NCBI GenBank assembly: GCA_020634135.1
Contig: JACKCG010000002.1
Location: forward strand, 434,001 to 498,000
Source of the DNA: Anaerolineaceae bacterium
GTDB lineage: Bacteria > Chloroflexota > Anaerolineae > Aggregatilineales > Phototrophicaceae
Reading direction: 5' to 3'
DNA: 64,000 nucleotides
Shown here piece after piece: positions 42,984 to 52,507 of this stretch. Each line of letters opens with the position of its first letter. The stretch's first letter is position 1. The notes beneath the pieces are model-generated. The model was not told the origin of the DNA, ran no database searches, and saw nothing but the letters and a program-made list of their open reading frames with translations. A program made the translations under genes and the position numbers.

Positions 42984-44728
42984 GCCAGCACTCCTTCCAG
43001 GCCAGTTTGCAGCAGGCCAGCGAAGCGGGACGCCGGGTCCTGCGCCAGCCATTCGCGTTCCCCGTGTTCGATAATCCGGCCATCTTCCATAATCATGATG
43101 CTGTCTGCCCGCTGCACGGTCCCTAAGCGATGGGCGACGATAATAGCGGTACGATTTTGGAGCAGTTTGCCCACTGCCCGCTCAATACGCTGCTCGGTGG
43201 CCGGGTCAAGCCGTGACGAGGCCTCATCTAAAATGATTAGACCAGGGTCGCGCAAGAATACCCGTGTGAAGGCCAGGAGCTGCGCTTCACCTGCCGAAAG
43301 ACTACGCCCTCCGGTTTCCAGGCGGGTATCCAGTCCTTCCGGCAGCGTAGCGAACCAATCGCTGAGTTCCAGTTCCTCAATCACGCTTAGAATCTGTTCG
43401 TCGCTGATGCTGCGGTCAAAAAACGTTACGTTATCGCGCACGCTCGCCTGGAACAGCTGGACATCCTGCGTCACCATCGCTACCCGCTGGCGAAGCTGCC
43501 ATAGCTGTGGTTGGCAGATGTCTATATCGCCCAACTCGATTCGGCCTTGCGTGGTTTCATACAGCCGGAAGATCAGGCGAGTGATGGTCGTCTTGCCGCT
43601 GCCGGTGCGCCCCAACAGTCCCAAGATTTCACCGGGTCGCAGGCGAAAGCTGACATCCTTCAGCACATATTCATCATCGGAATACGCAAAGGAAAGATCG
43701 GAAAAACTCAGGGAGAGGGCACCTTGCGGGATGTCCGCGCCAGTGCCATCCTTAATGACGCTGTGAATACTGAGCAGTTCTTCCAGCCGCTCAATGCTTG
43801 CCCCGACATTTTGCAGGTTTTCCACCTGGCTGGTCAGTTCCCGGAAAGGCCGTCCCAACAAACTGGTGTAATTAATCACCAGGTAAACCGTGCCAATCGT
43901 CAGTACGCCCGCTGTGAACAGGCTGTAACCCGCTGCAAACGCGACGGCATAACCGGTGACAGCGGTCAGTCCGGCTACCATACGGACAATAAAGAAACGT
44001 TTAGCCGCAGCCTTCCAACGCTCGAGAATGGTGTGATGCAGACGGTATAAGCGGTTGATGACGAAATCCACCGCGCCGCTGGAACGAATGTCCTCAGTCC
44101 CGGCTAACCGTTCTTCCAGGAAGCCAAAGAGTTCCGCGATAGCTTCTCGCCGCTTCCGTTCGTATTCGACTGCGACGCCGCGTACCCGGTTGAGGGCGTA
44201 TAAAGACGCGAACGTGAAGCCTGTGAAGGCCACGCCAATACGCCAATCTTCTATATACAGCACCAGCAGGATGCCGAACAGCAGCAGAATGTTGCCGAAT
44301 ACCCGCAACACCAATTGCGAGAAGAAGTTCGACAGTTCGGAGACATCGCCATCAATGCGTTCGATTAACTCGCCGGGGCTGACATCGTTGTGGTACGACA
44401 TATCCAGGTTAAGGCAGTGGCGCGTCAAATCCTGGCGCAGCCGGTTGGTGGCGATCCATGCCACATTTTCCCCCACAAAGGCCGCGCCCACAGAGACGAC
44501 CTGCTGGATTATCGCCAACCCTATAAAGGCCACCGCCGCCACAATCAGCGTATCGGTACTCATGTCCAGGGATGTCGCGGTATCAATGAAGTACCGGGTG
44601 ATCTGCGGGATGAAGACTTGCAGGCCGATACTGCTCAGCAGCAGGACAGCCAGCAGGATGAACCGCCGCCGCTGTGTCTGAAGATAGTTGAAGAGCAAAT
44701 CCCAGTACCGTTGGAGCGGGATTTTCAT
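42980..44728 (-). CDS. ABC exporter half-transporter, canonical ATPase
   Basis: A 582-residue ABC exporter subunit. Six membrane helices span about residues 15-300. The nucleotide-binding domain has Walker A GLLGRTGSGKTTITRL, Q-loop MVTQDVQLF, signature LSAGEAQLLAFTRV and Walker B LIILDEASSRLD with the catalytic Glu. The signature is LSAGE rather than LSGGQ, a common change in the partner that contacts the degenerate site. It is translated just ahead of the second half-transporter with a 4-nt overlap, which supports a heterodimer. The promoter must lie in 44729-44932 but was not identified. Confidence 0.93.
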   Translation of the reverse strand: MKIPLQRYWDLLFNYLQTQRRRFILLAVLLLSSIGLQVFIPQITRYFIDTATSLDMSTDTLIVAAVAFIGLAIIQQVVSVGAAFVGENVAWIATNRLRQDLTRHCLNLDMSYHNDVSPGELIERIDGDVSELSNFFSQLVLRVFGNILLLFGILLVLYIEDWRIGVAFTGFTFASLYALNRVRGVAVEYERKRREAIAELFGFLEERLAGTEDIRSSGAVDFVINRLYRLHHTILERWKAAAKRFFIVRMVAGLTAVTGYAVAFAAGYSLFTAGVLTIGTVYLVINYTSLLGRPFRELTSQVENLQNVGASIERLEELLSIHSVIKDGTGADIPQGALSLSFSDLSFAYSDDEYVLKDVSFRLRPGEILGLLGRTGSGKTTITRLIFRLYETTQGRIELGDIDICQPQLWQLRQRVAMVTQDVQLFQASVRDNVTFFDRSISDEQILSVIEELELSDWFATLPEGLDTRLETGGRSLSAGEAQLLAFTRVFLRDPGLIILDEASSRLDPATEQRIERAVGKLLQNRTAIIVAHRLGTVQRADSIMIMEDGRIIEHGEREWLAQDPASRFAGLLQTGLEGVLA

Positions 44729-45010
44729 GGCAGTTGCCCCCTATATGATCGTTCGATGTGGTGTGCTGGAATAAGATGGCAGGGTAGATGATGATGAATG
44801 TGCCCAGACATAGATATTTTAGACAGTTTTTAGGGTTTATAAAGGGTCAGGATGGTTGGTTACATGGTTTAATGTTGCATTAAAAATTCATTATGCTTTC
44901 ACACTATAAGCGGCAAGGGGGCGTATGGTCAAGTGCCACGCCGATTTTCCCCTATAGATTGGGGTGATCCACCTGATCCAGACTTGCCAAAATGCCCGCC
45001 GCTGCGGACA

Positions 45011-46045
45011 ATGGACACTATGACACGGATAACACCACGCCAAACACTGTTTTTACTGATGCGCTGCCTGCTGCTGGCCGGGCTGCTGACGGGCTGCGGG
45101 GCCACTGCGCGCCAGGTGCTGCCGACTGACCGCCCCACAGCAACGGCCACTTTCACGGCTACGGCTACCCGTATCGCCGGCCCGAATGCGACACTCACCC
45201 CTTCGGCCACATCATTGTTCCTGACAGTGACGGGCGGGCCATCGCCAACGTCCATTTTTGGCGCGACCAGTACGCCCGCAGCGGCAGCGATGACTGCGAC
45301 CCGCAGCGTGAACCCGAATGCTCCGGTAGTCGAGTTTTTCACGTCGGATGTTCTGTTTGTCGCGCCGGGGGATACCGTGACCCTGTTGTGGTCGGCACGC
45401 CGGGCAACCTCCGCCGTGATCTACCGCCTTGACCAGAATGGCACGCGCAACCAGGTGTGGAACGTCCCGCCGGACGGCAGCCTGCCGGTGCAGACTCGCC
45501 GCAGTGAACGGGGTGAGGTGAACTTCGTCCTGAGCGTTGCTAATGGCACCCTGACAACTGAGCAAACCCTGACGATCCCACTGACCTGCCCGGATACCTG
45601 GTTCTTCCAGCCCGCCCCGCTGGACTGCCCGGATGCCTCGGCGCAGCCGACCCTGCTCATTGAAGAACCTTTCGAGCGCGGGCGTATGGTGTATATTCAA
45701 GCCACCAACCGGGTTTATGCCCTGTTCAACGATGGCAGCAGCCCGGCCTGGATTTCCTTTGAAAATCGCTATGATCCGGCGATTCACCCGGAAATCGCGG
45801 AGAGTTTCGTGCCACCGCCGCCGTATGTCCAGCCGATTCGTATTCTGGGGTTTGTGTGGCGGGGCAACGATGTTGTTCGTAACCGGCTGGGGCTTGGCCT
45901 GGATGCTCAATTTGAGTACGAGGGTTTTACGCAGTCTGCTGGCACGACCAGCGGGGCTACCAGCCTGTATGTGAACAGTGTGGACGGCACAGTGCTGCAA
46001 CTGCTTCCGGGTGGGAGCGCATGGCAGATTATCACGCCGCCCTAA
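45011..46045 (+). CDS. Lipoprotein of unknown function
   Basis: I do not recognise the family. The product is about 345 residues. A lipoprotein signal peptide has Leu-Leu-Thr-Gly-Cys-Gly near residue 29 and a Thr-rich linker of about 70 residues. A first beta domain (about 100-190) contains FVAPGDTVTLLWSARRA, the form seen in Ig-like domains of Chloroflexota lipoproteins. A second domain (about 200-340) has FERGRMVYIQATNRVYALF. The start is unsure: ATG 45011 and ATG 45020 both lack a ribosome site, and GTG 44933 would add 26 residues before the signal. It lies 54 nt upstream of the M50 protease. Confidence 0.68.
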   Translation: MDTMTRITPRQTLFLLMRCLLLAGLLTGCGATARQVLPTDRPTATATFTATATRIAGPNATLTPSATSLFLTVTGGPSPTSIFGATSTPAAAAMTATRSVNPNAPVVEFFTSDVLFVAPGDTVTLLWSARRATSAVIYRLDQNGTRNQVWNVPPDGSLPVQTRRSERGEVNFVLSVANGTLTTEQTLTIPLTCPDTWFFQPAPLDCPDASAQPTLLIEEPFERGRMVYIQATNRVYALFNDGSSPAWISFENRYDPAIHPEIAESFVPPPPYVQPIRILGFVWRGNDVVRNRLGLGLDAQFEYEGFTQSAGTTSGATSLYVNSVDGTVLQLLPGGSAWQIITPP

Positions 46046-46099
46046 TGTTTCTGGGTTATTCTCTTGCCGGTATTGTCCAAACAATGATTCGAGACCATC

Positions 46100-47422
46100 A
46101 TGCTCAATGAAACCGCATCTTCTCGTGAAGACCGCCCTCAACTACAGGCTGTGCCGGCTGTCCTTCCCGGCACGGAAAAGGTGCAGGATGACCTGCGATT
46201 GTTGGTCGCAGGCGTTATGGAAATCAAACGTGAGGCGGTGCTGGAAAATCCGGACGAGGTGACGGAGGATCGGGCGCTCTTGTTTATGGGTATGCCGGGG
46301 CGGCTGATAGGCTCTTTCCAGGGTAATCTGCTGCTCGATTCCGAAACAGCCTATGCCCGGCTGGATGCGCTCCTCAAGCCCCGTAACCTGCTGCCCATTT
46401 TCCGCCCGGCAAAGGCCGAACCCGGTGAACTCCTCACCAGTACCGGCCACCATACGATTCATGTGATCCGGGGGCGCGCGCACCCAAAGCGCCGGGCATG
46501 GTGGCCGAATCTCGTGTTGTTTCTCCTCACAGCGGTCAGTGTGCTCCTCGTAGGGACGGAACTGGCGCTCAACCAGATGGTTGACCGGGTACAGATACAG
46601 GCGATTCTGGAGAACCTGCCGCTAGAACTCTGGCGCGGCCTGCCCTATGCCATCAGCATTTTACTCATCCTGGGGGCGCATGAGCTGGGGCATTACTTCG
46701 CTGCCCGCCGCCACAAACTGGCGGTGACTCTGCCGTACTTTATCCCGCTGCCATTTATCAGCCCGTTTGGGACGATGGGCGCATTTATCCAACTGCGCGA
46801 GCCGATGCGGAATCGCAAGGTGCTGCTGGATGTTGGCATGGCCGGGCCGTTGGCGGGGCTGATTTTTGCCGTCCCCATCCTGTTTATCGGGCTGGCGCAC
46901 ACGAACATCATTCCGATCAGCCACCTGGGGGGGATTTACGAGGGCGATTCGATATTGTATGCCACCGCAAAAATACTCACGTTTGGGCGCTTTTTGCCGG
47001 ATGGCTGGATGGACGTGTGCATTGACTGCAACCAGATGGCCTGGGCGGGGTGGACGGGGCTGCTGATTACGGCGCTCAACCTGATCCCGGTTGGGCAGCT
47101 GGATGGCGGGCATATCCTGTATTCGCTGATCGGGGAGCGGGCGCGTAAGCTGTACTATCCGGCGATTGGCATCATGATCGGCCTGGCGCTGATTACGCAG
47201 GTATGGCTGCTGTGGGTGTTTCTGATGCTGTTGTTCGGGCGTATCTATGCGACACCGCTCGATATGATTACCCCGCTGGATAACCGGCGGCGCTGGCTGG
47301 CTGTCATTTCGCTGGTGATTTTCGTGCTGATCTTTATTCCCACCCCGTTCTCACAGACTCTTCAACCGGCTGCGACGCCGATACCGGGGCGGGACAGCGT
47401 GTTCCTGATGCCGTTTAAGTAG
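46100..47422 (+). CDS. Site-2-protease-like (M50) membrane metalloprotease
   Basis: A 440-residue intramembrane zinc protease. The catalytic motif is His194-Glu195-Leu-Gly-His198 (GAHELGHYFAARR). The second active-site motif is LNLIPVGQLDGGH, supplying the third zinc ligand Asp. There are about six to seven membrane helices between residues 130 and 420. The N-terminal 120 residues are cytosolic-looking. There is no PDZ domain, so it belongs to the FtsH-independent S2P branch with an N-terminal extension, as in plant EGY and bacterial relatives. Substrates are typically anti-sigma or regulatory membrane proteins; none is encoded next to it. Confidence 0.9.
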   Translation: MLNETASSREDRPQLQAVPAVLPGTEKVQDDLRLLVAGVMEIKREAVLENPDEVTEDRALLFMGMPGRLIGSFQGNLLLDSETAYARLDALLKPRNLLPIFRPAKAEPGELLTSTGHHTIHVIRGRAHPKRRAWWPNLVLFLLTAVSVLLVGTELALNQMVDRVQIQAILENLPLELWRGLPYAISILLILGAHELGHYFAARRHKLAVTLPYFIPLPFISPFGTMGAFIQLREPMRNRKVLLDVGMAGPLAGLIFAVPILFIGLAHTNIIPISHLGGIYEGDSILYATAKILTFGRFLPDGWMDVCIDCNQMAWAGWTGLLITALNLIPVGQLDGGHILYSLIGERARKLYYPAIGIMIGLALITQVWLLWVFLMLLFGRIYATPLDMITPLDNRRRWLAVISLVIFVLIFIPTPFSQTLQPAATPIPGRDSVFLMPFK

Positions 47423-47453
47423 CGCTTATGCGGCCAGGTGAACCGGAATGCAA

Positions 47454-47476
47454 AAGGGCGCCTCGACAGCGCCCTT
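47454..47476. terminator. Bidirectional terminator between the M50 gene and the aap operon
   Basis: AAGGGCGC (47454-47461) pairs perfectly with GCGCCCTT (47469-47476) around CTCGACA. On the minus strand it is followed by TTTTGC, a good terminator for the aap operon. On the plus strand the tail is ATTGTT and is weaker. Confidence 0.8.
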
Positions 47477-47501
47477 ATTGTTGGATAGCAGCGTCCTCGT
47501 T

Positions 47502-48278
47502 CTAAAGAATCTGCGAGAGGAAGAGCTTGGTGCGTTCGTGCTGGGCTTCCTCGAAAAAGTAATCCGGCGTACCCTGTTCCACGATGCGCCCGTGATCGAA
47601 GAAGATCACACGATCCGCCACTTCGCGGGCGAAGCCCATTTCGTGTGTGACCACCAGCATCGTCATACCGCTGCGGGCCAGTTCCTTCATTACGTCCAGC
47701 ACTTCCTTAATCATTTCCGGGTCGAGCGCGGAGGTCGGCTCGTCAAAGAGCATGATTTTCGGCTCCATTGCCAGGGCGCGGGCAATCGCCACGCGCTGCT
47801 GCTGCCCGCCGGAAAGCTGGCCGGGATACTTCGCGGCCTGTTCCGGGATGCCCACCCGATTGAGCAGTTCCTGCGCCTTCGCTTCTGCCCTATCGCGCGG
47901 CCAGTGGCGCACCTTCATTGGCCCCAGCGTAATGTTTTCCAGCACGGTTTTATGGGGGAAGAGGTTAAACTGCTGGAACACCATGCCGATTTCGCGGCGG
48001 ATGGCGGCGATATTGCGTACATCGTGGGTCAGTTCCATGCCGTCCACTATAATTTGACCTTCCTGGTGTTCTTCCAGGCGGTTGATACAGCGGATAAAGG
48101 TGGACTTACCTGAACCGGATGGGCCGAGAATCACGACCACTTCCTTCGGCATCACCTCTAATGAGACATCCCGCAAAACGTGGAACTCCCCAAACCACTT
48201 ATTCACGTTCTGGCAAAAAATGATCGGTTCGTCGGCCATCTGAGTGACTGCGCCCTGTTCAACCAAACTTTCTGACAT
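47502..48278 (-). CDS. Polar amino-acid ABC transporter ATP-binding protein (AapP-like)
   Basis: A 258-residue ABC ATPase. Walker A is GPSGSGKSTFIRC, the Q-loop is GMVFQQFNLFPH, the signature is LSGGQQQRVAIARAL and Walker B is IMLFDEPTSALDPE. The family (GlnQ/HisP/AapP) powers amino-acid import. It is the last gene of a minus-strand operon with the permeases and binding protein. ATG 48278 has AGAGGG upstream; an internal ATG (48239) also fits the family start. A strong terminator follows. Confidence 0.93.
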   Translation of the reverse strand: MSESLVEQGAVTQMADEPIIFCQNVNKWFGEFHVLRDVSLEVMPKEVVVILGPSGSGKSTFIRCINRLEEHQEGQIIVDGMELTHDVRNIAAIRREIGMVFQQFNLFPHKTVLENITLGPMKVRHWPRDRAEAKAQELLNRVGIPEQAAKYPGQLSGGQQQRVAIARALAMEPKIMLFDEPTSALDPEMIKEVLDVMKELARSGMTMLVVTHEMGFAREVADRVIFFDHGRIVEQGTPDYFFEEAQHERTKLFLSQIL

Positions 48279-48436
48279 GGCTAACCCTCTCTCTTAAAGG
48301 ATTTGGTGGAAGCCGAAACTTCTGCGCTTTCCACTTTTCACATTCTGTTTTCGACTTTGATTACGCAGTTCGGTATATTTCCGCAGGATACAAAGGCATC
48401 ACGCCCTGCATCCGGTCAACCGCGCAAATTCTGATT

Positions 48437-50494
48437 TTAAATCCGCTTCGCCATTGCCGCGCCCGCGCCACTGGCCTCGATACGGCGGCTGACGTAGGAC
48501 ATCACATAGCTGAAGACGAAATAGATGATGGAGATGAACAGGAACGCCTCGCGCCGGTCACCCAGGAATTCCGTTTGCGCAACGACTGCGTTGGTGATAC
48601 CCGTCAGGTCAATCAGACCGACAATAGCGACCAGCGACGTATCCTTAAACAGACCGATGAACATCCCCACCAGCGCCGGGATAACCGCCCGCAGCGCCTG
48701 CGGCAGGGTGATGAACATAATCGTCTGTAAACCGTTCAGACCAATCGCTTTAGCTGCTTCTTCCTGGCCGGGCGGGATGGACTGTAAACCACCGCGCACG
48801 TTCTCTGCCAGGTAGGCCGCGCTGAAGATGATCGTGGCGATCATCGCCCGGTACGCGCCGGGGACTTCGGAAAGCGCCGGGTTGGTGAGTGGCAGCAGCA
48901 GCGCCCCCATGAACAGCACCGAGATAAACGGTACACCACGCACCAGTTCGATATACAGTGTACAGACTAACTTCACCACCGGCAGGCTGCTCCGCCGCCC
49001 CAGCGCCAGCAGGACACCAATCGGAAACGAGCCGATAATCCCGACGACGGTGAGCATCATGGTGAGCAGCAGGCCGCCCCAGCGGCGCGGGTCTGTCAGG
49101 GGGAGAATATCGCCTACCCCGGCCACCAGGATGAACATCAGCGCTGGTGTGGCGATCAGCAGCCAGGTCGCTGACTGCTGCGAAGCTTTACGCGGTTTTT
49201 CCGCCGGGGAAAAGAGCGAATCGGCCAGCAGCCCTGCCGTATATCCCAGAGCAATGGCGATGACAATCACCAGTACCGGCGTGCTCAACATTGCCAGGAG
49301 TGGGCCGAAGAACAGACTCAGGTAATCACCCAGTGGGCGCAGACCCCGGTACTTGAATTCGATAATGGTCGAGTAGGGGATGTCTGTGCCATTATTGCTG
49401 GGCTGCGGCGCTTCCAGCACGTAGTTATCCGTCATCCGAACGAACTGTTCCACACGTCCGGCCTCGGAGACCACTTCACCGCCTTCGCCCAGTTCCTCGC
49501 CGCGTGTAAAGCTGCGGTGCAGGATGGGGTAGATGCCGGTGGTATCCAGAATAGCCAGTCCCTCGCCCTCGGCCATCGTCTTTTCAACGACATACCAGCC
49601 ATCGCTCGGCAGGGTCACACTGAAAACATCGCCCCCCGGCTCCAAGGTCGCTTCAGCAAGCGGTTCCAGAGTTGCGCCTTCCAGCACCCGCACCAGGACG
49701 GGAAGCTGATTGATAGAATAGGTTTCCGTCACTGTCAGGGGAGGTTCAATCCGCCCCAGTTCGTTTTCCAGGTTTGTCCGCTGGCGCTCAGTCAGGTCTT
49801 CGCTCGCCAGCAGCGCGTTAATCTCGTCAATGCGGACATGGGTAGCCAGACCGGTAGCAGCGGTAGCCCGCAGCGTGTTCGCCAGATTGTCCGAAAAGCT
49901 GAACAGGTTCTCCAGCGATTGGTCGTTGACGGCGATTTCATCTGCGATACGGAACGTCACTTTGTCCCCGGATCGCCCAACAAACGCCAGTTGATCCTGG
50001 GCAACCTGCGTCAGCGAACCGGCGGAAACGCTCTGATTCCCTGCAACCAGGTACGCGCCGGGCAGAGGAACAACGGCGCTGATGATCGGAGGAATGACAA
50101 AGATTAAAGCGATAATCACGGCAGTGGCAACGATCACCATGCGCGAGATACGTGCCGACCAGGCCGCCCACGCCAGACCGCTGGCAAATGCCACGATCAG
50201 CACGAGCACCGCCACGCGCCATTCCGCGAGCACCTCCAACCGGCCAACCATGAACTGGCGCATGTTAAAGAGCACCGCGAACCAGTTGGCATCACCGATG
50301 CTCCATTGCAAAAAGGTGGTAATGATGGCGATGATAAACGCGATTCCCAGGAAAGTGAGGATCGCATCCAGCCACGAACTGAACAGGTTATCCCGAATCC
50401 AGGCCAGCGGGCCAACCGCCAGCAGCGGCGGCGCTTTGGTCGGGGGTTCTTCAAAATAAACGATGTTATGTTTCGATTGATTGCTTGCGGCCAT
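48437..50494 (-). CDS. Amino-acid ABC transporter permease (AapM-like) with large extracytoplasmic insert
   Basis: A 685-residue permease, well above the usual AapM size of about 380-400. N-terminal helices lie near residues 45-65, 92-112 and 120-141. Residues 142-392 form a hydrophilic insert without membrane segments, placed outside by the surrounding topology. The core permease is at 395-680 with the EAA loop AKAIGLNGLQTIMFITLPQAL. The insert is of unrecognised family (beta-rich). It is 10 nt from the AapQ-like gene on the same strand. ATG 50494 has AAGGGGG nearby. The insert could be a substrate-sensing or docking module; that is inference. Confidence 0.85.
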   Translation of the reverse strand: MAASNQSKHNIVYFEEPPTKAPPLLAVGPLAWIRDNLFSSWLDAILTFLGIAFIIAIITTFLQWSIGDANWFAVLFNMRQFMVGRLEVLAEWRVAVLVLIVAFASGLAWAAWSARISRMVIVATAVIIALIFVIPPIISAVVPLPGAYLVAGNQSVSAGSLTQVAQDQLAFVGRSGDKVTFRIADEIAVNDQSLENLFSFSDNLANTLRATAATGLATHVRIDEINALLASEDLTERQRTNLENELGRIEPPLTVTETYSINQLPVLVRVLEGATLEPLAEATLEPGGDVFSVTLPSDGWYVVEKTMAEGEGLAILDTTGIYPILHRSFTRGEELGEGGEVVSEAGRVEQFVRMTDNYVLEAPQPSNNGTDIPYSTIIEFKYRGLRPLGDYLSLFFGPLLAMLSTPVLVIVIAIALGYTAGLLADSLFSPAEKPRKASQQSATWLLIATPALMFILVAGVGDILPLTDPRRWGGLLLTMMLTVVGIIGSFPIGVLLALGRRSSLPVVKLVCTLYIELVRGVPFISVLFMGALLLPLTNPALSEVPGAYRAMIATIIFSAAYLAENVRGGLQSIPPGQEEAAKAIGLNGLQTIMFITLPQALRAVIPALVGMFIGLFKDTSLVAIVGLIDLTGITNAVVAQTEFLGDRREAFLFISIIYFVFSYVMSYVSRRIEASGAGAAMAKRI

Positions 50495-50504
50495 GCTATC
50501 CCCC

Positions 50505-52196
50505 TTAACGCGTGACCAATTGGAAGCGGCTGTTGACCAGGTTCATCACCAGTGAAATCACCAGGCTCATCGTCAGATAGCCGATCATGATGATCGTGAT
50601 ACCAGTGACCGACTGGCCGGACTGGTTCATGGTCGTCGTCATGATCTGGAACATATCCGCAAAGGCAATCGCCAGCGCCAGACTGGAGTTCTTCGCCAGA
50701 TTGAGATACTGGTTCGTGAGCGGTGGAATAATCACCCGCAGCGCCTGCGGCAGAACGATCATATTGAGCGTCTGCGCAGTCGAAAGGCCAATCGAACGGG
50801 CGGCCTCAATCTGGCCGCGCGGCACCGCCTGAATACCGGCGCGGACGATTTCCGCGATAAAGGCCGAGGTATATATCACCAAGCCCAGCAGCAGTGCCAT
50901 ATATTCCGGCGAAATCTGAGTCGCGTTGTTAAAACCGGTCAGGACACCACCCCGGTTGCGCCGTTCCTGTGGCAGGGTAAGCAGGATTGGTTGGGTGCTG
51001 TAAAGCCTGACATCTTCCGCTGAGAGTAAGTCTTGCGTCCGCGCTTCTTCCAGGGGCATTAATACAATCGTGCCGTCCTGGTCTACCGGCACCTGCGTCG
51101 GCAGTGGCTCAATACCCACCAGCAGCCAACCAGCAACGGTGAACCCGATGATTGCCAGCAGCGCATAGCGACCACGCGGAATCACGCGCCCGGTGGTTTC
51201 AGTGATTCGGCCAAAATAGCCCCACATGATCCCGGCGAGCACCAGACCCACTGTGACAAAAACCGCCCAGGCGACAAAACGATTTGTCGGCAGAATCTCC
51301 GGGAATGCAAAACCCCGGATGCTGATATAGATCGCCGGATACACGTCCAGGCGGAAACCGGAGTTCGGCAGCACCCCAAAATAGAACAACAGCCCGGCAA
51401 GGAACTGCCCGCCAACCACGCCCAAAATCGGCCAGCGCAGGTTGCCATGCAGGTAGAACCAGGCGACCACAAAGCCCACGATGCTCACGGCGGCATACGC
51501 CAGGAAGCTAACGTTGGTCAGGTCGCCATAACTTTCCGGCAGAAAATGAAACGCCAGTTCAGCGGCGACAATCGTCGTGATAGTACCATACGTGAGTGCG
51601 ATCCGGCGCGGGGCATCCACCGAGAACGGGCGCACATAGCGGCGCATGGCAAAATAGACAACGACATACAGCAGCAGGCGCACCGCGATAAAGGCACGTC
51701 CTTCCTGTGGGAAGGCTATCGCATCCCGTATCTGCGGCAGGCTGAACATCACGATGAAATACCAGGCAAAGAGCTGCACCAGCAAAGGCGTATTACGCAG
51801 AATCTCTACATACGCCCTGGAAATCGTGCGGAGCAGCCAGTTATTACTTAACAGGAAAATACCAAACAAAATACCCAGCAGGGTAGTTGCCACCAGACCG
51901 ACACTCACGACGCGCAGGGTATTGGTTACACCGACGATGAAGGCTTCGAGATAGGTGTTATCGCGGGTGTACCAATCCGGCTTTTCGCCAATATCAAACC
52001 CGGCAGGGTTATTCAAAAACGAGAAGTTGGGTGTGAGGTTTTTGGCCTGGAGTTGTTCATTTACCCCGGCGACAAGCTGCGAGAGCGCCAATACCAGGAG
52101 AATAAGAAAGATAATCTGGCCGATGACCTGTAATACGCGGCTGTCACGCAAAAAGGCCGGAATAATACTACGAGAGGGTTGGCTGATCGCTGACAT
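50505..52196 (-). CDS. Amino-acid ABC transporter permease (AapQ-like), enlarged
   Basis: A 563-residue permease; AapQ/BztB proteins are normally about 400. The first half has the family start (RNTPLLVQLFAWYF). Residues 165-360 then carry extra hydrophobic segments, and 361-430 a hydrophilic extracytoplasmic stretch (EEARTQDLLSAEDVRLY). The C-terminal core has the EAA loop ARSIGLSTAQTLNMIVLPQAL. The gene precedes AapM by 10 nt and ends the divide with the binding-protein gene 311 nt upstream. Like its partner it seems to have gained added sequence between conserved halves. Confidence 0.85.
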   Translation of the reverse strand: MSAISQPSRSIIPAFLRDSRVLQVIGQIIFLILLVLALSQLVAGVNEQLQAKNLTPNFSFLNNPAGFDIGEKPDWYTRDNTYLEAFIVGVTNTLRVVSVGLVATTLLGILFGIFLLSNNWLLRTISRAYVEILRNTPLLVQLFAWYFIVMFSLPQIRDAIAFPQEGRAFIAVRLLLYVVVYFAMRRYVRPFSVDAPRRIALTYGTITTIVAAELAFHFLPESYGDLTNVSFLAYAAVSIVGFVVAWFYLHGNLRWPILGVVGGQFLAGLLFYFGVLPNSGFRLDVYPAIYISIRGFAFPEILPTNRFVAWAVFVTVGLVLAGIMWGYFGRITETTGRVIPRGRYALLAIIGFTVAGWLLVGIEPLPTQVPVDQDGTIVLMPLEEARTQDLLSAEDVRLYSTQPILLTLPQERRNRGGVLTGFNNATQISPEYMALLLGLVIYTSAFIAEIVRAGIQAVPRGQIEAARSIGLSTAQTLNMIVLPQALRVIIPPLTNQYLNLAKNSSLALAIAFADMFQIMTTTMNQSGQSVTGITIIMIGYLTMSLVISLVMNLVNSRFQLVTR

Positions 52197-52456
52197 CGGC
52201 TATAAGGCTCCAAGGGTCATTAGTTGTTCATTACCAGGCCTGCTTGAGCTGGTGAGTAGGCCGGAGAAGCAAGCCTATTGGCCGCGCGTTTGTTGTTTGT
52301 AGATGCACTTGAGAAGTGTGCCCGGTCGCTCGGCTTGAGCGCGGACGGTGGGTTGAAATAACCGGACTACAAAACCTGAATCTGCAAACACGCTTTCAAT
52401 TTCGTGAATAATAGCCAATATAATCCCGTGTTTAAAATAACTGATTCTTACACGGG

Positions 52457-52488
52457 CTGCGGGGGCGCAGTACTCCGCGCCCCCACAG
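52457..52488 (-). other. Stem-loop between the binding-protein and permease genes
   Basis: A 12-bp stem (52457-52468 with 52477-52488, one G.U pair) lies 19 nt after the aapJ-like stop. It has no following T-run on the minus strand. Such structures between a binding-protein gene and its permeases usually stabilise the upstream mRNA and let it be more abundant; here that is inference. The rest of 52197-52507 shows nothing else. Confidence 0.6.
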
Positions 52489-52507
52489 ATGTCCTACTGG
52501 TTACGGT

